DNA of 50,839 nt from Xanthobacteraceae bacterium (GTDB taxonomy: Bacteria > Pseudomonadota > Alphaproteobacteria > Rhizobiales > Xanthobacteraceae): positions 1-50,839 of the forward strand of contig JARLJA010000194.1 of assembly GCA_031291445.1 (NCBI GenBank). The letters run 5' to 3'. The position numbers were made by a program, and so were the translations under genes. Below, piece by piece: positions 1 through 9,508 of this stretch (its first letter is position 1; every line of letters starts with the position of its first letter). Below the pieces are notes generated by a model. That model searched no databases, was not told where the DNA came from, and saw only the letters and a list, made by a program, of their open reading frames with translations.

Positions 1-38
1 GGCTGCAAAGAATCAGGCTTCGTGGTATTGTTCGTCAT
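1..38 (-). CDS. Start of an unidentified gene running off the window
   Basis: An ATG on the minus strand opens a reading frame (MTNNTTKPDSLQ) that leaves the window after 12 codons, so its product cannot be identified. It lies just downstream of the point where jetD loses recognisable sequence. It may be the first gene of the element that replaced the end of jetD, for example a transposase, but nothing in these few residues proves that. Only the start codon and the open frame are seen. Confidence 0.25.
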   Translation of the reverse strand, partial: MTNNTTKPDSLQ

Positions 39-109
39 GGCGTGGTCTCCAGTCCGACGCTTCAACGCCGGATGATTCGAGGTTGATCACCCCGGAGACT
101 ACGCCACCC

Positions 110-958
110 TCAATTCCTACCAACTCCGCGACGGCACCCGGACGATTTTCGCATCCGTCCGGCCGTTCCCATGAAGCCACCAGAGTAGATCAGGGCGGCC
201 CCGGCGTACGGCGAGAATCGTCCATGCAGGAGCGTTTCTCTGGCGTCGCGGATGGCGCGCTCGAATGACGTCTTGTTCTCGACGAAGAGTATCCAGGAAA
301 AGGACCCCGCAAAATAGACATTCAGGTGGACCGGTTGCGCCGGGTAAGGGCACTCCGCCAATCCAAGTAGAGCCGCTACGAGGTCGGACCGATTGTCGAG
401 GACCTTCGATAGTCCCCAGAAGGTCCGGCTTGATACCTCACGCAAATGTAGCGTTTCCCTGCGATCATAGAGCGCGCGGATCGAGCTCAGTCGACCGAAG
501 ACCTCCGTCGCGGATCGCCCTGGGATTGAGATCGGAAGATCCAAGATAGCCGCCTTGATGTCGCTGTCGAGGTCGCTCGATTGGACCAGGCAGCGCCATT
601 CCTCCGAATATTTCAGACCAGGCCGCGGGCGTCCATAGAAGGCGCGAAGGCGGTCCTCGTTGGCCGGAATGGTCGAGATCTCGAATACCGGCTGACGTTC
701 CTCGCGCGAACCGTGGCGCGCCGCCCGGCGATACGCAAGCGTTCCAAACCCAGCACCGGCGAGCACGTCGAGCACATGCCATGCGATCTCGCGATCCGCG
801 CTGGTCTCCGCCTCGAATATCTCAGGCGCTGTTTTTCGATCGATCGGGATTCTGACGGCGTTAGTTCTCTCTTCCGGCCGTGATCTATCCAGCCGATCGA
901 GCGCGCTGCCGAGAACGCGCTTCGCGAGCGGATCGGCGAGGGCGGTCTCCGGAGTCAT
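110..958 (-). pseudogene. jetD: Wadjet nuclease subunit JetD, probably 3'-truncated
   Basis: JetD is the Toprim nuclease subunit that cuts plasmid DNA extruded by the JetABC complex. The ATG at 958 overlaps the jetC stop in an ATGA junction and fixes the start; the longer upstream open frame is antisense-like shadow. The 282-residue product has a DUF3322-like N-terminal part and then the first Toprim motif, V-E-N-K-T-S-F at about residues 226-232, whose Glu227 would bind metal. It continues with L-I-Y-S-G-G-F at about 257-262. Family members then carry a second metal site, a W/F-G-D-x-D sequence, and run well beyond this length. Here the frame turns Arg-rich and stops at 110, with no D-x-D in any frame before the window ends. 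I infer that the 3' part was lost by recombination or insertion near positions 120-150, so nuclease activity is doubtful. Confidence 0.7.
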
Positions 959-3900
959 TCCGCCGCTACGCCGGTGTCGGTCTTGAATGGATTCGCAAGT
1001 TCGAATTTCGCTTTCACATCCCGGACCGTGTTGCGGCGGTGCTCTTCGTAGATTTCCGCGATCCGCTCCTGTTCGAGGTCGACTTCGTCGATCCAGGTCT
1101 GCGATCCAGCCGTCGGCGCCTTTGAGAAGCTGATGCGCCGATTGAACACGTCCATTAGGGCCGCCATGGACTTGGTCGGCGCGGCGCAAATGAGTTGGAA
1201 ACCCATTTCCTTGGTCAGGAAGTCGATGACGCGCCGGGTCCTGGTCTCGTCCATGTTCTTGAAGACCTCGTCCAGGAAAAGGGTGCGGAAATGCGAGATC
1301 TTCTGTTTCGAGAAGAGCTTGAAGCTCGCCGCAAACACGGCGGCGCGGATGATGTAGAACGGCGTCTCAGCCTCTCCGCCGGATCCCGTTCCCCACGTCG
1401 ACAGACCGCGCGGATCGCCGCCTTTCGACGACTTCTCGAAGTCATACTTCTTGTAATTCCGGTAGTCGGCGATCCGGTTGAGCTCACGCATCGAATGTTC
1501 GATGTCATTGGACAAGAGAAGCAATCGGAGCGCCGCAAGCGTCGCCGCCTCTGCGGGTTCGAAGTCGGCCGCCGAGAACAGATCGGCCGGGCCGGCTTCG
1601 GTGCGTTCACGCACGGCCCGGAATAGGTCGAGATACTGGCTGTACTCTTCGCGCAGCGACTGCGTCATGAGGATCTTGTCGCCGGAGAAGCTGATGTCCT
1701 CCAGGCTCTTGTTGACGACGTCGATCGTCCGGTCCGGCCCCGTCACCCTCTGCAGGATGCGCAGGCAGAAGTTCGACGTGAACGACCTGGTGAACTGCTG
1801 TTCCGCCAGCACCAGCTTTTCGCGCTGTTCGACAAGGCCGGTGTCCCGCTGGCGCCTTATCTGGTCGGCTACCTGCTCGAACTGAGAGCGAAGCCACTCC
1901 GTCATGAGCTCGGGTGAAGGCGAGGTGGAGGGATACTGCAGAGCGTGGACGGCGATCTTCTGGTATTCGAGTGCGTCGCGATTGTAGTCGCGAAGCACGT
2001 TTTCGGTGGCGTTCTTGGCATCCTGTGCCCACGACCGCCGCTCGATGTTGCGGTCATGGAACGACTTGACCGGCCGTCCGGATTCGATCTCCTGGCGGTA
2101 CTGAGTTTCGTAGGGCATCTGCTTGATCGGCGGAACGCAGGAAAGCGCAACCCTCCAGTTTTTTTTCTGCGCGTTCGGTGTCGGGCGTCAGCTTGTCGAT
2201 CTCAAGGTTTTCGTCGGTCGCTTTTTCGTCGGCGATCCGGATGTCACGGTTGAGTTCGCCGACCTTGGGAAGCAAATCATTCTTGCGCCTGGTGAACTCG
2301 GAAATCTTCCCCTTGGCTTCAGCAGCCTGCTGCTCCAGATCCGCGATGCTGGATACGTCGAGGCTTTCAAGTTCCTGAGTCGCGGCATTGAGTTCCTTCC
2401 CTGCGGATTGGAACGATCCAACGTCCAAGTCCTGCAGTTCGGCCTGCTTCGCGCGGCCCATCAGGGTGATGGCATTCCTGACGCTCTGTTCGCTGGTCGA
2501 CTTGGTCTCGATTTCCTTGGTGGTCTGCTCGATCGCAAGGGCGAGAACCTCGGCCTGACGGCGACGAACTTCGATGCCGAACACCAGCCCCTCGTCGGGC
2601 TCCGACCTGTTTCGGTAGTTGTATCCCGCGACCGAGACTCCGTCCTGCAGCAATCCGCTGCGGACGTCCTTCAGCGCGTCCTCGGTCGCGACACAGACGC
2701 TGCGACCGTAACGCGCGGTCAGGTAACCGAGCGCGACCCGGTCGTCGCTCCTGATCTTGCCGACCAACGAGTCCGGTACGGCGGTGCCCGCGTCCCTGAG
2801 AGCCCGGCCTATCTGGGCGACCGAGGGGCGGGCGCCGCCAGCATCGCGGTAGGAACGCAGCAACGCGATGACCCGAGTTTCATACTCCGGTTCGTACAGG
2901 ATGGCGAACCTGTCGTTGCCGATGAAGCCTTCAACTGCGTTCTGCCATGACGGATCTTTCATCTCGACGACGTCGCAGAGTATGCGTGGCTTCGCCTCGG
3001 GCAGAACCCGAGCCAGGTGCGCGACAAATTCCGAGACGCCGCGCGGATAGTTCGTGCGGCCGGACGCCAGCGCCTGACGCTTGGTCTCGCTCTCGCTGCG
3101 CTTCGTTCTCAGCAAGTCCAGTTGCTGGCGCAACTTGTCGTGGGCGAAGAGGAACGTCTCGGCGACGGCGTCGATTTCAGTGGTCCAGCCTGAACCGACG
3201 GCGGCGTCGATCGCGACGATGGCCTCCTCGAGGCTGGCGGCAGCACCGCCGTCGAGCCCGTCCTTGACTGCCCGGAAGTGTCCCTCGATTTCCGGCAGGC
3301 GGATTCCATCGATCTTCTCCCCGATGGCGGACAGCCGAATCGCGGCATCACGTAGTTCGTCGATGCCCGAGCAAGCCGAGACCGACTGCCTGATCACGTT
3401 GCGAGCGGCGCTCAATGTGAGGGTAGCGCTCCGCAGCTTCTGCTCGAAGCTTCGGATGGTGTCGCCGCTCCGCGCGATCCGGTCCTGAATGCCCAGTCGG
3501 ATGCGATGGACGTCGCTGTCGTTGATGCGTGTCTTCAGCCGTTCCCAGGCGTCGTTGTGGAGCGCGGCCTGGGCGTCGCAATAGACGATTTCCTTGTTGA
3601 TCTCGCCGAGAGCGGCGGTGGCCCTCTCTTTCGCGTCGAGAGCTTCGTTGCGGCGGTTGACGGCGTCCTGCAGCAGTCTGGCGGCTTCGAGTGCCGCAAA
3701 CATCCACTCCTCGATGAAGTGTTTCGCGCCCTCGTTTAGATATCCGTTCGCCTCCTCCAGAAGGCGGACGTTGTTCTCCATCCGCTCGGCCTGCTGTCGC
3801 AGGTTCGAGACGTCGGTGATCGTGGTCTTGAGGGTCTCGATCATCCTGGCGTTGTCGTCGGGCTCCAGGATGTCCTCGCGGATCAGGGCGTCGATGTCGT

Positions 3901-4579
3901 CGGGCTGCCGGTAGGCGATCGAATTGACGAAGGCGCGCATGCAGCCTTCCGCCTCGCGCCGGTCTACCGGGGAGGACTGTCCCTTGAGGGTCGCGTAGAG
4001 ACGACAGACGTATTCGGTCTTCGTGCTGTAATCGCGTACGGAATCCCTGCCGAACTTCTTGCGAAGGGCGACAAGAAGCTCGTTGACCGGAATGACCTCC
4101 TCGGTCCCGTCGACGATCCTGATGAGGTCAGCCGCGCCGATCTTGGCGCCAAAGACGATGATCCGGATGTCTTCCAGCGATTTGAAGAAAGGCTGGTTCG
4201 CCAGCCTTTCGAGCCGCGCTTCCGTGCCTACGATGGCGGTGAACGGCTGGCCCGCCCCATCGTCCCTCCCGTCCGGCTCGAAATAGAGGCCGGCATAGCC
4301 GTGGGCGCCGTGCTGGCGGTGCGGCTCGGCGCTGTCGTCGGCGCCAAGGACGTAGGACGCGATCGTCCGCTTCGTCTTTTTGCTCGACGAGGTCTCGCTC
4401 TGGGCCGAGTTGTATTTGGCGAACCGCAACTCGTTTCCCGTCATCACACCGATCACGGCATCGATGAACGAGGACTTTCCAGCGCCCGTTTCGCCGCCGA
4501 GCAATACGATCTCGGCAAGTTGTACGTCGCCGATCGGGAGCTGGCCCCAGTTGACGGTCGTCACCTCCTTCATGATCAT
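955..4579 (-). pseudogene. jetC: Wadjet SMC-like ATPase JetC, split by a frameshift
   Basis: JetC is the MukB-like SMC motor of the Wadjet complex, which loads on plasmid DNA and extrudes loops. The 5' part (4579 to about 2160) has a Walker A site G-G-E-T-G-A-G-K-S at residues 28-36, followed by long charged coiled-coil sequence. The 3' part (frame ending at 955) has the ABC signature G-S-G-G-E at about 245-249 and Walker B L-F-L-D-E at about 280-284, counted from the Met at 2118. Both halves are therefore one ATPase, separated only by a one-base frame change at an A8 run. Removing one A gives a continuous 1207-residue protein, the expected size. The start overlaps the jetB stop (ATGA); a second ATG lies two codons in. 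The frameshift may be real decay, transcriptional slippage or a homopolymer sequencing error. Confidence 0.85.
2159..2166 (-). other. A8 homopolymer at the jetC frame change
   Basis: The plus strand carries eight T, so the jetC message reads GCAG followed by eight A and CTGGAG. With eight A the upstream frame enters a short wrong-frame tail (down to 2054). With seven A it joins the downstream frame without a stop, giving E-K-N-W-R-V-A-L. This is the only place needed to restore the whole ATPase. Runs of eight or more A are known sites of RNA polymerase slippage and are also frequent indel positions in sequencing. Confidence 0.75.
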
Positions 4580-5280
4580 CCGGCGGCATCCATTTCCATG
4601 TCGTCGATGCCCGCCGAGGGCTCGGTCACGTCTTCCGAATTGCCGCTGGACTGCTGGATCGAGGCGACCGCAGCAGCTACCGCGCTGTCGTAGACCAGCG
4701 AGGCGATCTCCGGACGGATGCTGATGACGGCATCTTCATCCTTGAGTTCATCGATGTTGAATTCGGCGACGCCGTGCTTCTTCAGCTTCATGAAGATCGC
4801 CTTGCGATGCGAGTCCGCGGCCGGCAGGTCGACCTTGAAGTTGACCTTCATGGCCGTGACGAATTCCGTCACCCTGACGGCGACCCGGCCCCCGGGACCT
4901 ATCCTGCGTTCGACGATCAGTTCGTCGTAGAGCAGCTTCAGGGTCAGCAGGGCCGCCGTGAAGTCCTTGTGAACGGCTCCCTTCAGTTCACGCCGGATTT
5001 CGATCTCCTCACCGATATCCGGCAGGCCGATGTCGCGCGCGCCGAAGGGCTGGAGACGAAAATGCGAGGTGCTGGGATCGTGAAACAACGACGCGCCGTA
5101 GACGAACGCGAGCACATCCTGGACCTCATCCTGGCACCGTTGGGCAACCATGTAGAGAGCACGGTGCCGTACGCCGTCGTCGCGCGAAAGAAAGCCGCGG
5201 CTGATGAGGAGGGCGTTCACCGCCTGGAACTCCTCCAGCTTGACGTTCTTGGCCTTCAGCCGGTCCTGGATCGACTTCAT
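4576..5280 (-). CDS. jetB: Wadjet subunit JetB (MukE/kleisin-associated, DUF4194-like)
   Basis: This 234-residue protein is the JetB subunit, the MukE-like partner that bridges the JetA kleisin and the JetC ATPase heads in the plasmid-cleaving Wadjet complex. Assignment rests on its size, its winged-helix-like charged sequence (for example the R-R-E-L-K-G-A-V-H-K-D-F-T-A-A-L-L-T-L-K segment near the middle) and its fixed place between jetA and jetC. The ATG at 5280 lies one base after the jetA stop; the stop overlaps the jetC ATG. The four jet genes are therefore tightly coupled, consistent with fixed subunit stoichiometry. The reading frame is intact. No membrane or export signals are visible, so it should act in the cytoplasm. 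Confidence 0.85.
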   Translation of the reverse strand: MKSIQDRLKAKNVKLEEFQAVNALLISRGFLSRDDGVRHRALYMVAQRCQDEVQDVLAFVYGASLFHDPSTSHFRLQPFGARDIGLPDIGEEIEIRRELKGAVHKDFTAALLTLKLLYDELIVERRIGPGGRVAVRVTEFVTAMKVNFKVDLPAADSHRKAIFMKLKKHGVAEFNIDELKDEDAVISIRPEIASLVYDSAVAAAVASIQQSSGNSEDVTEPSAGIDDMEMDAAG

Positions 5281-5281
5281 C

Positions 5282-6715
5282 TCAAGCCCTCTGCGAGATC
5301 TTATGGTCGACGGTGCGAAATACGCCGTTCGAACGGCGTTCGTCCCCCACCGAAACCGTCAGGCCGGTCTCCGCACCGAGGCTCCGGACGATTTCGACGG
5401 CGGACATTGCAGCGAGCAGTTGGCGGGCATCCCCGACGGGCAAATGCGTCACCGAGGTCGAGCCGCCATTGGCCACCACGGCAGCATGGACGCGGCTGAT
5501 CACCTCCTTGGCCGGCACCGCGAATGCCGCGGTCATGGCGTTGCGGATGTCTGCTGCCAACATTTCTTCCCGCGTACGCTTCTTGCGGACGATCGCGGTC
5601 GGCGTCCGTACCCGATCGGCGCGGTCCGCTATCTTTAGGTCGGCCGGATCGATCAGATCGGCGCGCTGCGGGAACAGGTGGTGGAGCATCTCGCGGCAGA
5701 TTTCGTCGCGCTCCTCGTCGCCGGCCGCCGCGAACATGCCGGCGAACCTGATCAGCGGATCGTCATTGCCGACGGCGCTCAGCTTGATCAGTCTGCCGAT
5801 GAGGATCGCGTAGTTGGTCGAAAATTCACCCACGACCCGATGGAGCTCTTCGTGCTTGATGTCCCGGGTCGACTCGACGACCCTGCGGATCCTCGCCAGC
5901 ATCCAGGTGTGTAGCCGCTCGCCGTTGGCTTCCTCCTCCAGCGCGGGATGCTCTTCCATCATCTTTCGGTCCGCCGCCTCCAGCACCGCGGGATTCATCG
6001 ACGCTATGCTTTCGGTCAGGTCGACAATGTCGGAGGCGTGGTTGTAGATGTTGTCGCTGTCGAAGTAGCGCGAGGCGCGCTTGTCGAAATCGTTCACGCC
6101 CAGCATGTATCCGACGAGTGCCTCCTTCGATGTCGAGAAGGAGTGGCCCATGATGCGGCGCTGATGCTCGGTGAAGAGGTCGGAAACCTGGCAGACGTCG
6201 TCGAAGATGGTCGAGGCGTATTCGTAGGCGTCGACCAGATATTCGTGGTTGCCATCTTCGGAGAAGGCCTTCAGCGCCCCCTTGCAAGCGCGCACGCTGC
6301 GTTGGCGCGCAACCGACGTCTTGCGCCGGGTGTCCGCGAACATCTTGGCGATCCGCTTGCCTTCCGGCGTGAAGCGCCAGAGCACCTTGAGGTAGGCGGA
6401 GTCGTTGTATTCCTCGATCATGCCAAAGCGCTTGAGGCGCTTACGGACCTTGTCGGCGTAGTCGCGGTCGTCACCGGCGTCGTCGAGTTCCTCGTCGCCT
6501 TCTTCGCCGGAGAAGATCAGAGAGCGGTTCTTATCCAGCGCGTCCACGATGATTTCTGTCAGCGCGAGGCGGTCCAGCACGATCTCATAGTCGGCATTCA
6601 CCCCGAGCGTGCGTTCGTAGATTTCCGTAACCACCTCGAAAAACACGGCGCGATGCCTGCCGGTAAACGGCCGGAATATGTCGACGCGGGCCTTGGACAG
6701 GAAATGATCTTGCAT
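5282..6715 (-). CDS. jetA: Wadjet subunit JetA (MukF-like kleisin, DUF5716)
   Basis: JetA is the kleisin-like, MukF-related subunit of the Wadjet defence complex, which recognises and removes circular plasmids. The 477-residue product begins M-Q-D-H-F-L-S-K-A-R-V-D-I-F-R-P, a good start for this family; the open frame runs 19 codons further upstream but that extension looks non-coding. The sequence F-R-P-F-T-G-R-H-R-A and the following helical, acidic-basic alternating region fit the JetA family. It is the first gene of the operon jetA-jetB-jetC-jetD and is intact. A promoter-like sequence lies about 270 bases upstream (6989-7018). With jetC frameshifted and jetD shortened, this subunit and JetB may now lack working partners. 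Confidence 0.88.
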   Translation of the reverse strand: MQDHFLSKARVDIFRPFTGRHRAVFFEVVTEIYERTLGVNADYEIVLDRLALTEIIVDALDKNRSLIFSGEEGDEELDDAGDDRDYADKVRKRLKRFGMIEEYNDSAYLKVLWRFTPEGKRIAKMFADTRRKTSVARQRSVRACKGALKAFSEDGNHEYLVDAYEYASTIFDDVCQVSDLFTEHQRRIMGHSFSTSKEALVGYMLGVNDFDKRASRYFDSDNIYNHASDIVDLTESIASMNPAVLEAADRKMMEEHPALEEEANGERLHTWMLARIRRVVESTRDIKHEELHRVVGEFSTNYAILIGRLIKLSAVGNDDPLIRFAGMFAAAGDEERDEICREMLHHLFPQRADLIDPADLKIADRADRVRTPTAIVRKKRTREEMLAADIRNAMTAAFAVPAKEVISRVHAAVVANGGSTSVTHLPVGDARQLLAAMSAVEIVRSLGAETGLTVSVGDERRSNGVFRTVDHKISQRA

Positions 6716-7113
6716 GGAAACTCTTAGCCACCGCGAAAGTACACAACGCGAGCGTGCAATCCTATGCCCCAACCTCAGGGGCGACTAGGCCCGAGCGAGC
6801 CATCCATTAGACGGAGAAACGCCAAGCTCAGAGTGAAGAAGCGGCGGCAGGCACCTGCGTGGAAGCACATCCGAATATTCGGACGCGATCTCGCCGCGGT
6901 AGCACTGACCGCGCGTAAAAAGCGCCTTTCGGCCCATATTGGCCAGCTTCGTCCATCTTGCCGCGGTTGCTTCGGCACAAGCAAGAGAAAGATAGAACAG
7001 AATGAGAACGCTTGTCAATTGGCTACCAGGGAATGCGGAGATCGATCAGCAGATCGCGGTCGAACTGCCGCTCTTGCGCAACGCGGTTGCTAGTAGGGAT
7101 CGCAACGACCACG
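6716..7113. other. Non-coding gap between jetA and the trypsin-like remnant
   Basis: About 400 bases without a convincing gene. Short open frames on both strands have no family-like sequence. The only element I can support is a minus-strand promoter-like pair at 6989-7018. The gap separates the jet operon from the remnant of a protease-like gene on the same strand. Confidence 0.5.
6989..7018 (-). promoter_or_regulatory. Candidate sigma-70 promoter for the jet operon
   Basis: Reading the minus strand, a perfect TTGACA at 7018-7013 is followed after 18 bases by TATCTT at 6994-6989, which matches four of six -10 consensus positions. It points toward jetA, whose start codon is at 6715, so it would imply a leader of about 270 bases. 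No other promoter as good was seen in the gap. This is pattern matching only. Confidence 0.4.
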
Positions 7114-7443
7114 TCACAAGTCGATTTTCCCGTGATCGATGATTTCGTCGATATCGTCAGCGTGCCAGACCATGCCGATCTGAGCTTCGCCCGGAACGTC
7201 ATCCGTTCGGTAGATTCCGATGACCCTGTCGATCGGCTTGCGGTCGTCCGTCACGACCCAGTTCGATGATTCGAGGACATGATTGTTGCGACTCCTCAAG
7301 ATGACCGGAGAGCCGGACATCCCGGGGCGGGAAGCCGTGTCGACGAGGTAGTAGCGCATGGTGAGCTTGACAGCGCGCAGATTAAGTTGGGTTTTGCATT
7401 TGCCCGGCTTGAAGAGCCCAATGTCGGATTCGCATAAGGTATA
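7114..7443 (-). pseudogene. Fragment of a trypsin-like serine protease
   Basis: The minus-strand frame is open from 7443 to the stop at 7114 (109 codons). It encodes R-P-G-M-S-G-S-P-V-I, the typical sequence around the nucleophilic Ser of trypsin-like proteases, followed by an I-G-I-Y-R strand. The His and Asp parts of the triad, which should lie N-terminal, are missing: the frame is closed by a TAA at 7444-7446. The only ATG in frame is at 7359. This is best read as the 3' third of a trypsin-like gene whose beginning was deleted, the new boundary falling near 7444. Trypsin-like proteins occur in defence islands, so it may be a further relic of the same island as the Wadjet genes. A short functional protein is possible but unlikely. 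Confidence 0.6.
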
Positions 7444-7523
7444 TTATGGAATATTTATCTGGACCCTGCAGTAGAAAAGGCCTGCGGTTCTGCCTCTGGA
7501 ACGCGCCCTAGCACCCTGAGCAT

Positions 7524-8294
7524 TCAAGGAAACTCCGGCAGGATTCCGGCCGCGCTGAAGCCGCCATCGACCGCCAGGATCTGGCCGGTGACGAAGCTCG
7601 ACAGCGCCGGATCCAGCAGGAAGCCGGCGGCGCCGGCAATCTCGCTCGGCGCCGCATAGCGCCGCTGCGGCACGTGGCTCAGCCAGGTGGCGCGGTCGGC
7701 CTCGCTGTGCATGGCCTTGACCAGCGGCGTCTCGACCGGCCCCGGCGCGATGGCGTTGACCCGTATGTTGTCCGGCGCGAGCTCGGCGGCCATCACCTGG
7801 GTCAGGGTCGCCACGCCGCCCTTGGAGGCGCCATAGGCCGCGCGGCCGACATTGCCCCGCAGGCCCGACACCGACGTGATGTTGACGATGGCGCCGCCGC
7901 CCAGCGCCTTCATGCGGCGCGCCGCTTCGCGGCCAACGATGAAGGTGCCGACCAGGTTGATGTCGAGCATCCTGCGAAACAGCTCGACGCTGGTGTCGTA
8001 GAACGCGACGTCGCGGCCGATTCCGGCGGAATTGACCAGGCCGCGCACATCGGCGAAATCGTCGCGGCATGCCTCGAGCCCTTTCACCACGCTGGCTTCA
8101 TCGGCGACGTCCATCTGGACCAGCCGCAGCTGGCCGGCGCCGGCGTGGTCGAGACTGGCACGGGCGGCCTGCAGCGCGTCCATGGAGAGATCCGCCACCA
8201 CCAGCTTCCAGCCGTCCTGAAGCAGCGCCTGCGCGATGGCGAGCCCAATGCCCGAGCCGCCGCCCGTCACGATTGCAACGCCCCGATCGGTCAT
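7524..8294 (-). CDS. SDR-family NAD(P)-dependent oxidoreductase
   Basis: A classical short-chain dehydrogenase/reductase of 256 residues, the normal length. The nucleotide-binding motif T-G-G-G-S-G-I-G is at residues 10-17, the N-S-A-G motif near 88-91, the catalytic Ser in I-T-S-V-S-G and the catalytic pair in Y-G-A-S-K near 155-159. The end, V-D-G-G-F-S, is typical of the 3-oxoacyl-reductase/3-hydroxyacyl dehydrogenase-like branch. It probably oxidises or reduces a hydroxyl group on a small organic or acyl substrate; the substrate cannot be read from sequence. It is divergent from the TRAP transporter and acyl-CoA ligase operon and may act on the same imported compound. The shared intergenic region contains a perfect inverted repeat that could bind a common regulator. 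Confidence 0.9.
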   Translation of the reverse strand: MTDRGVAIVTGGGSGIGLAIAQALLQDGWKLVVADLSMDALQAARASLDHAGAGQLRLVQMDVADEASVVKGLEACRDDFADVRGLVNSAGIGRDVAFYDTSVELFRRMLDINLVGTFIVGREAARRMKALGGGAIVNITSVSGLRGNVGRAAYGASKGGVATLTQVMAAELAPDNIRVNAIAPGPVETPLVKAMHSEADRATWLSHVPQRRYAAPSEIAGAAGFLLDPALSSFVTGQILAVDGGFSAAGILPEFP

Positions 8295-8404
8295 GCGCCT
8301 CGAAATCCTCCCATCATCATTGCAGCCGAGCCTGACATGAAGGCGGCCCCGACCGCAAACCGGTTGATACCTTGGCCGGCGTCAAAAGGATGATGCCAAA
8401 TGGG

Positions 8405-8431
8405 TAATGACCTGACGGAACGCGGTCATTA
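8405..8431. promoter_or_regulatory. Inverted repeat, candidate operator between divergent genes
   Basis: TAATGACC and GGTCATTA form a perfect 8-bp inverted repeat separated by 11 bases. It lies 54 bases upstream of the chosen dctP start and about 110 bases upstream of the SDR start. Its position and symmetry fit a dimeric transcription factor site. The regulator is not encoded nearby, so its family is unknown. Confidence 0.4.
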
Positions 8432-8484
8432 TGATCGCGCCGCAAGCCCCCGGGGATGGAATGGGGCCGCAGGGAGAACGTCCA

Positions 8485-9504
8485 ATGCAGGTTTCGCGTC
8501 GGCTGCTGCTCAAGGCATCCGCGGCGGCCACCGTGGCTGGCGCCGTCAGCGCGCCGCACATCGCGCGCGCCACGCAGGCCGAATTTACCTTCAAGTTCGC
8601 CAACAACCTTCCAGATTCGCATCCGTCGAACCTGCGCGCCAGGGAGATGGCGGCCGCGATCAAGAGCGAAACCGGCGGCCGGTTCGACCTGCAGATCTTT
8701 CCCTTCAACCAGCTCGGCTCGGACACCGACATGCTGAGCCAGATCCGTTCGGGCGGCGTCGAGTTTTTCACCATGTCGGGCCTGATCCTGGCGATCCTGG
8801 TGCCGGCGGCCTCGATCAACGGCATCGGCTTCGCGTTCCCCGACTATGCCACGGTGTGGAAGGCCATGGACGGCGAGCTCGGCGGCTACATCCGCGGCGA
8901 GATCGCCAAGGCCGGCCTCGTGGTCATGGACAGGATCTGGGACAACGGATTCCGCCAGACCACCTCCTCCACCCATCCGATCCGAACGCCCGAGGACTTC
9001 AAGGGCTTCAAGATCCGGGTCCCGGTCTCGCCGCTGTGGACCTCGATGTTCAAGGCCTTCGACGCCGCGCCGGCCTCGATCAATTTCAACGAGGTCTATT
9101 CGGCGCTGCAGACCAAGGTGGTGGAGGGCCAGGAGAACCCGCTGGCGCTGATCAACACCGCGAAGCTCTACGAGGTGCAGAAGTTCTGCTCGATGACCAA
9201 CCACATGTGGGACGGCTACTGGTTCCTGGCCAACCGGCGGGCGTGGCAGTCGCTGCCCGACGACATTCGCGACATCGTCGCCCGCAACATCAACGGCGCG
9301 GCGCTGAAGCAGCGCGCCGACCTCGAAACCCTCAACGTCACCACCCGCGACGACCTCGCCGCCAAGGGCATGGCCTTCAACCAGCCCGACACCGCGCCGT
9401 TCCGCGACAAGCTACGGCAGGCCGGCTTCTATACCGAATGGAAGGGCAAGTACGGCCACCAGGCCTGGGCAATCCTCGAAAGCGCGGTCGGCAAGCTGGG
9501 CTGA
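8485..9504 (+). CDS. dctP: TRAP transporter substrate-binding protein DctP
   Basis: Periplasmic solute receptor of a TRAP transporter, which binds an organic acid and delivers it to the DctQM membrane unit. I chose the ATG at 8485 because it follows an AGGGAG ribosome site and starts an export signal; the open frame runs 18 codons upstream. The signal has a twin-arginine-like S-R-R-L-L-L-K segment, a hydrophobic stretch and an A-R-A end at about residue 29. The mature part shows DctP features such as F-K-F-A-N-N-L-P-D-S-H-P at its start and K-I-R-V-P, where the family's conserved Arg contacts the ligand carboxylate. It ends five bases before the permease gene, so the two are co-transcribed. 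The exact ligand is unknown; the downstream CoA ligase suggests a carboxylic acid. Confidence 0.88.
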   Translation: MQVSRRLLLKASAAATVAGAVSAPHIARATQAEFTFKFANNLPDSHPSNLRAREMAAAIKSETGGRFDLQIFPFNQLGSDTDMLSQIRSGGVEFFTMSGLILAILVPAASINGIGFAFPDYATVWKAMDGELGGYIRGEIAKAGLVVMDRIWDNGFRQTTSSTHPIRTPEDFKGFKIRVPVSPLWTSMFKAFDAAPASINFNEVYSALQTKVVEGQENPLALINTAKLYEVQKFCSMTNHMWDGYWFLANRRAWQSLPDDIRDIVARNINGAALKQRADLETLNVTTRDDLAAKGMAFNQPDTAPFRDKLRQAGFYTEWKGKYGHQAWAILESAVGKLG

Positions 9505-9508
9505 AGCC

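Noticed and set aside
6785-7018. Small minus-strand frame starting at TTG with a signal-like N-terminus
   Set aside because: The TTG is the first part of a good -35 box (TTGACA), there is no ribosome site, and the rest has no protein-like pattern.
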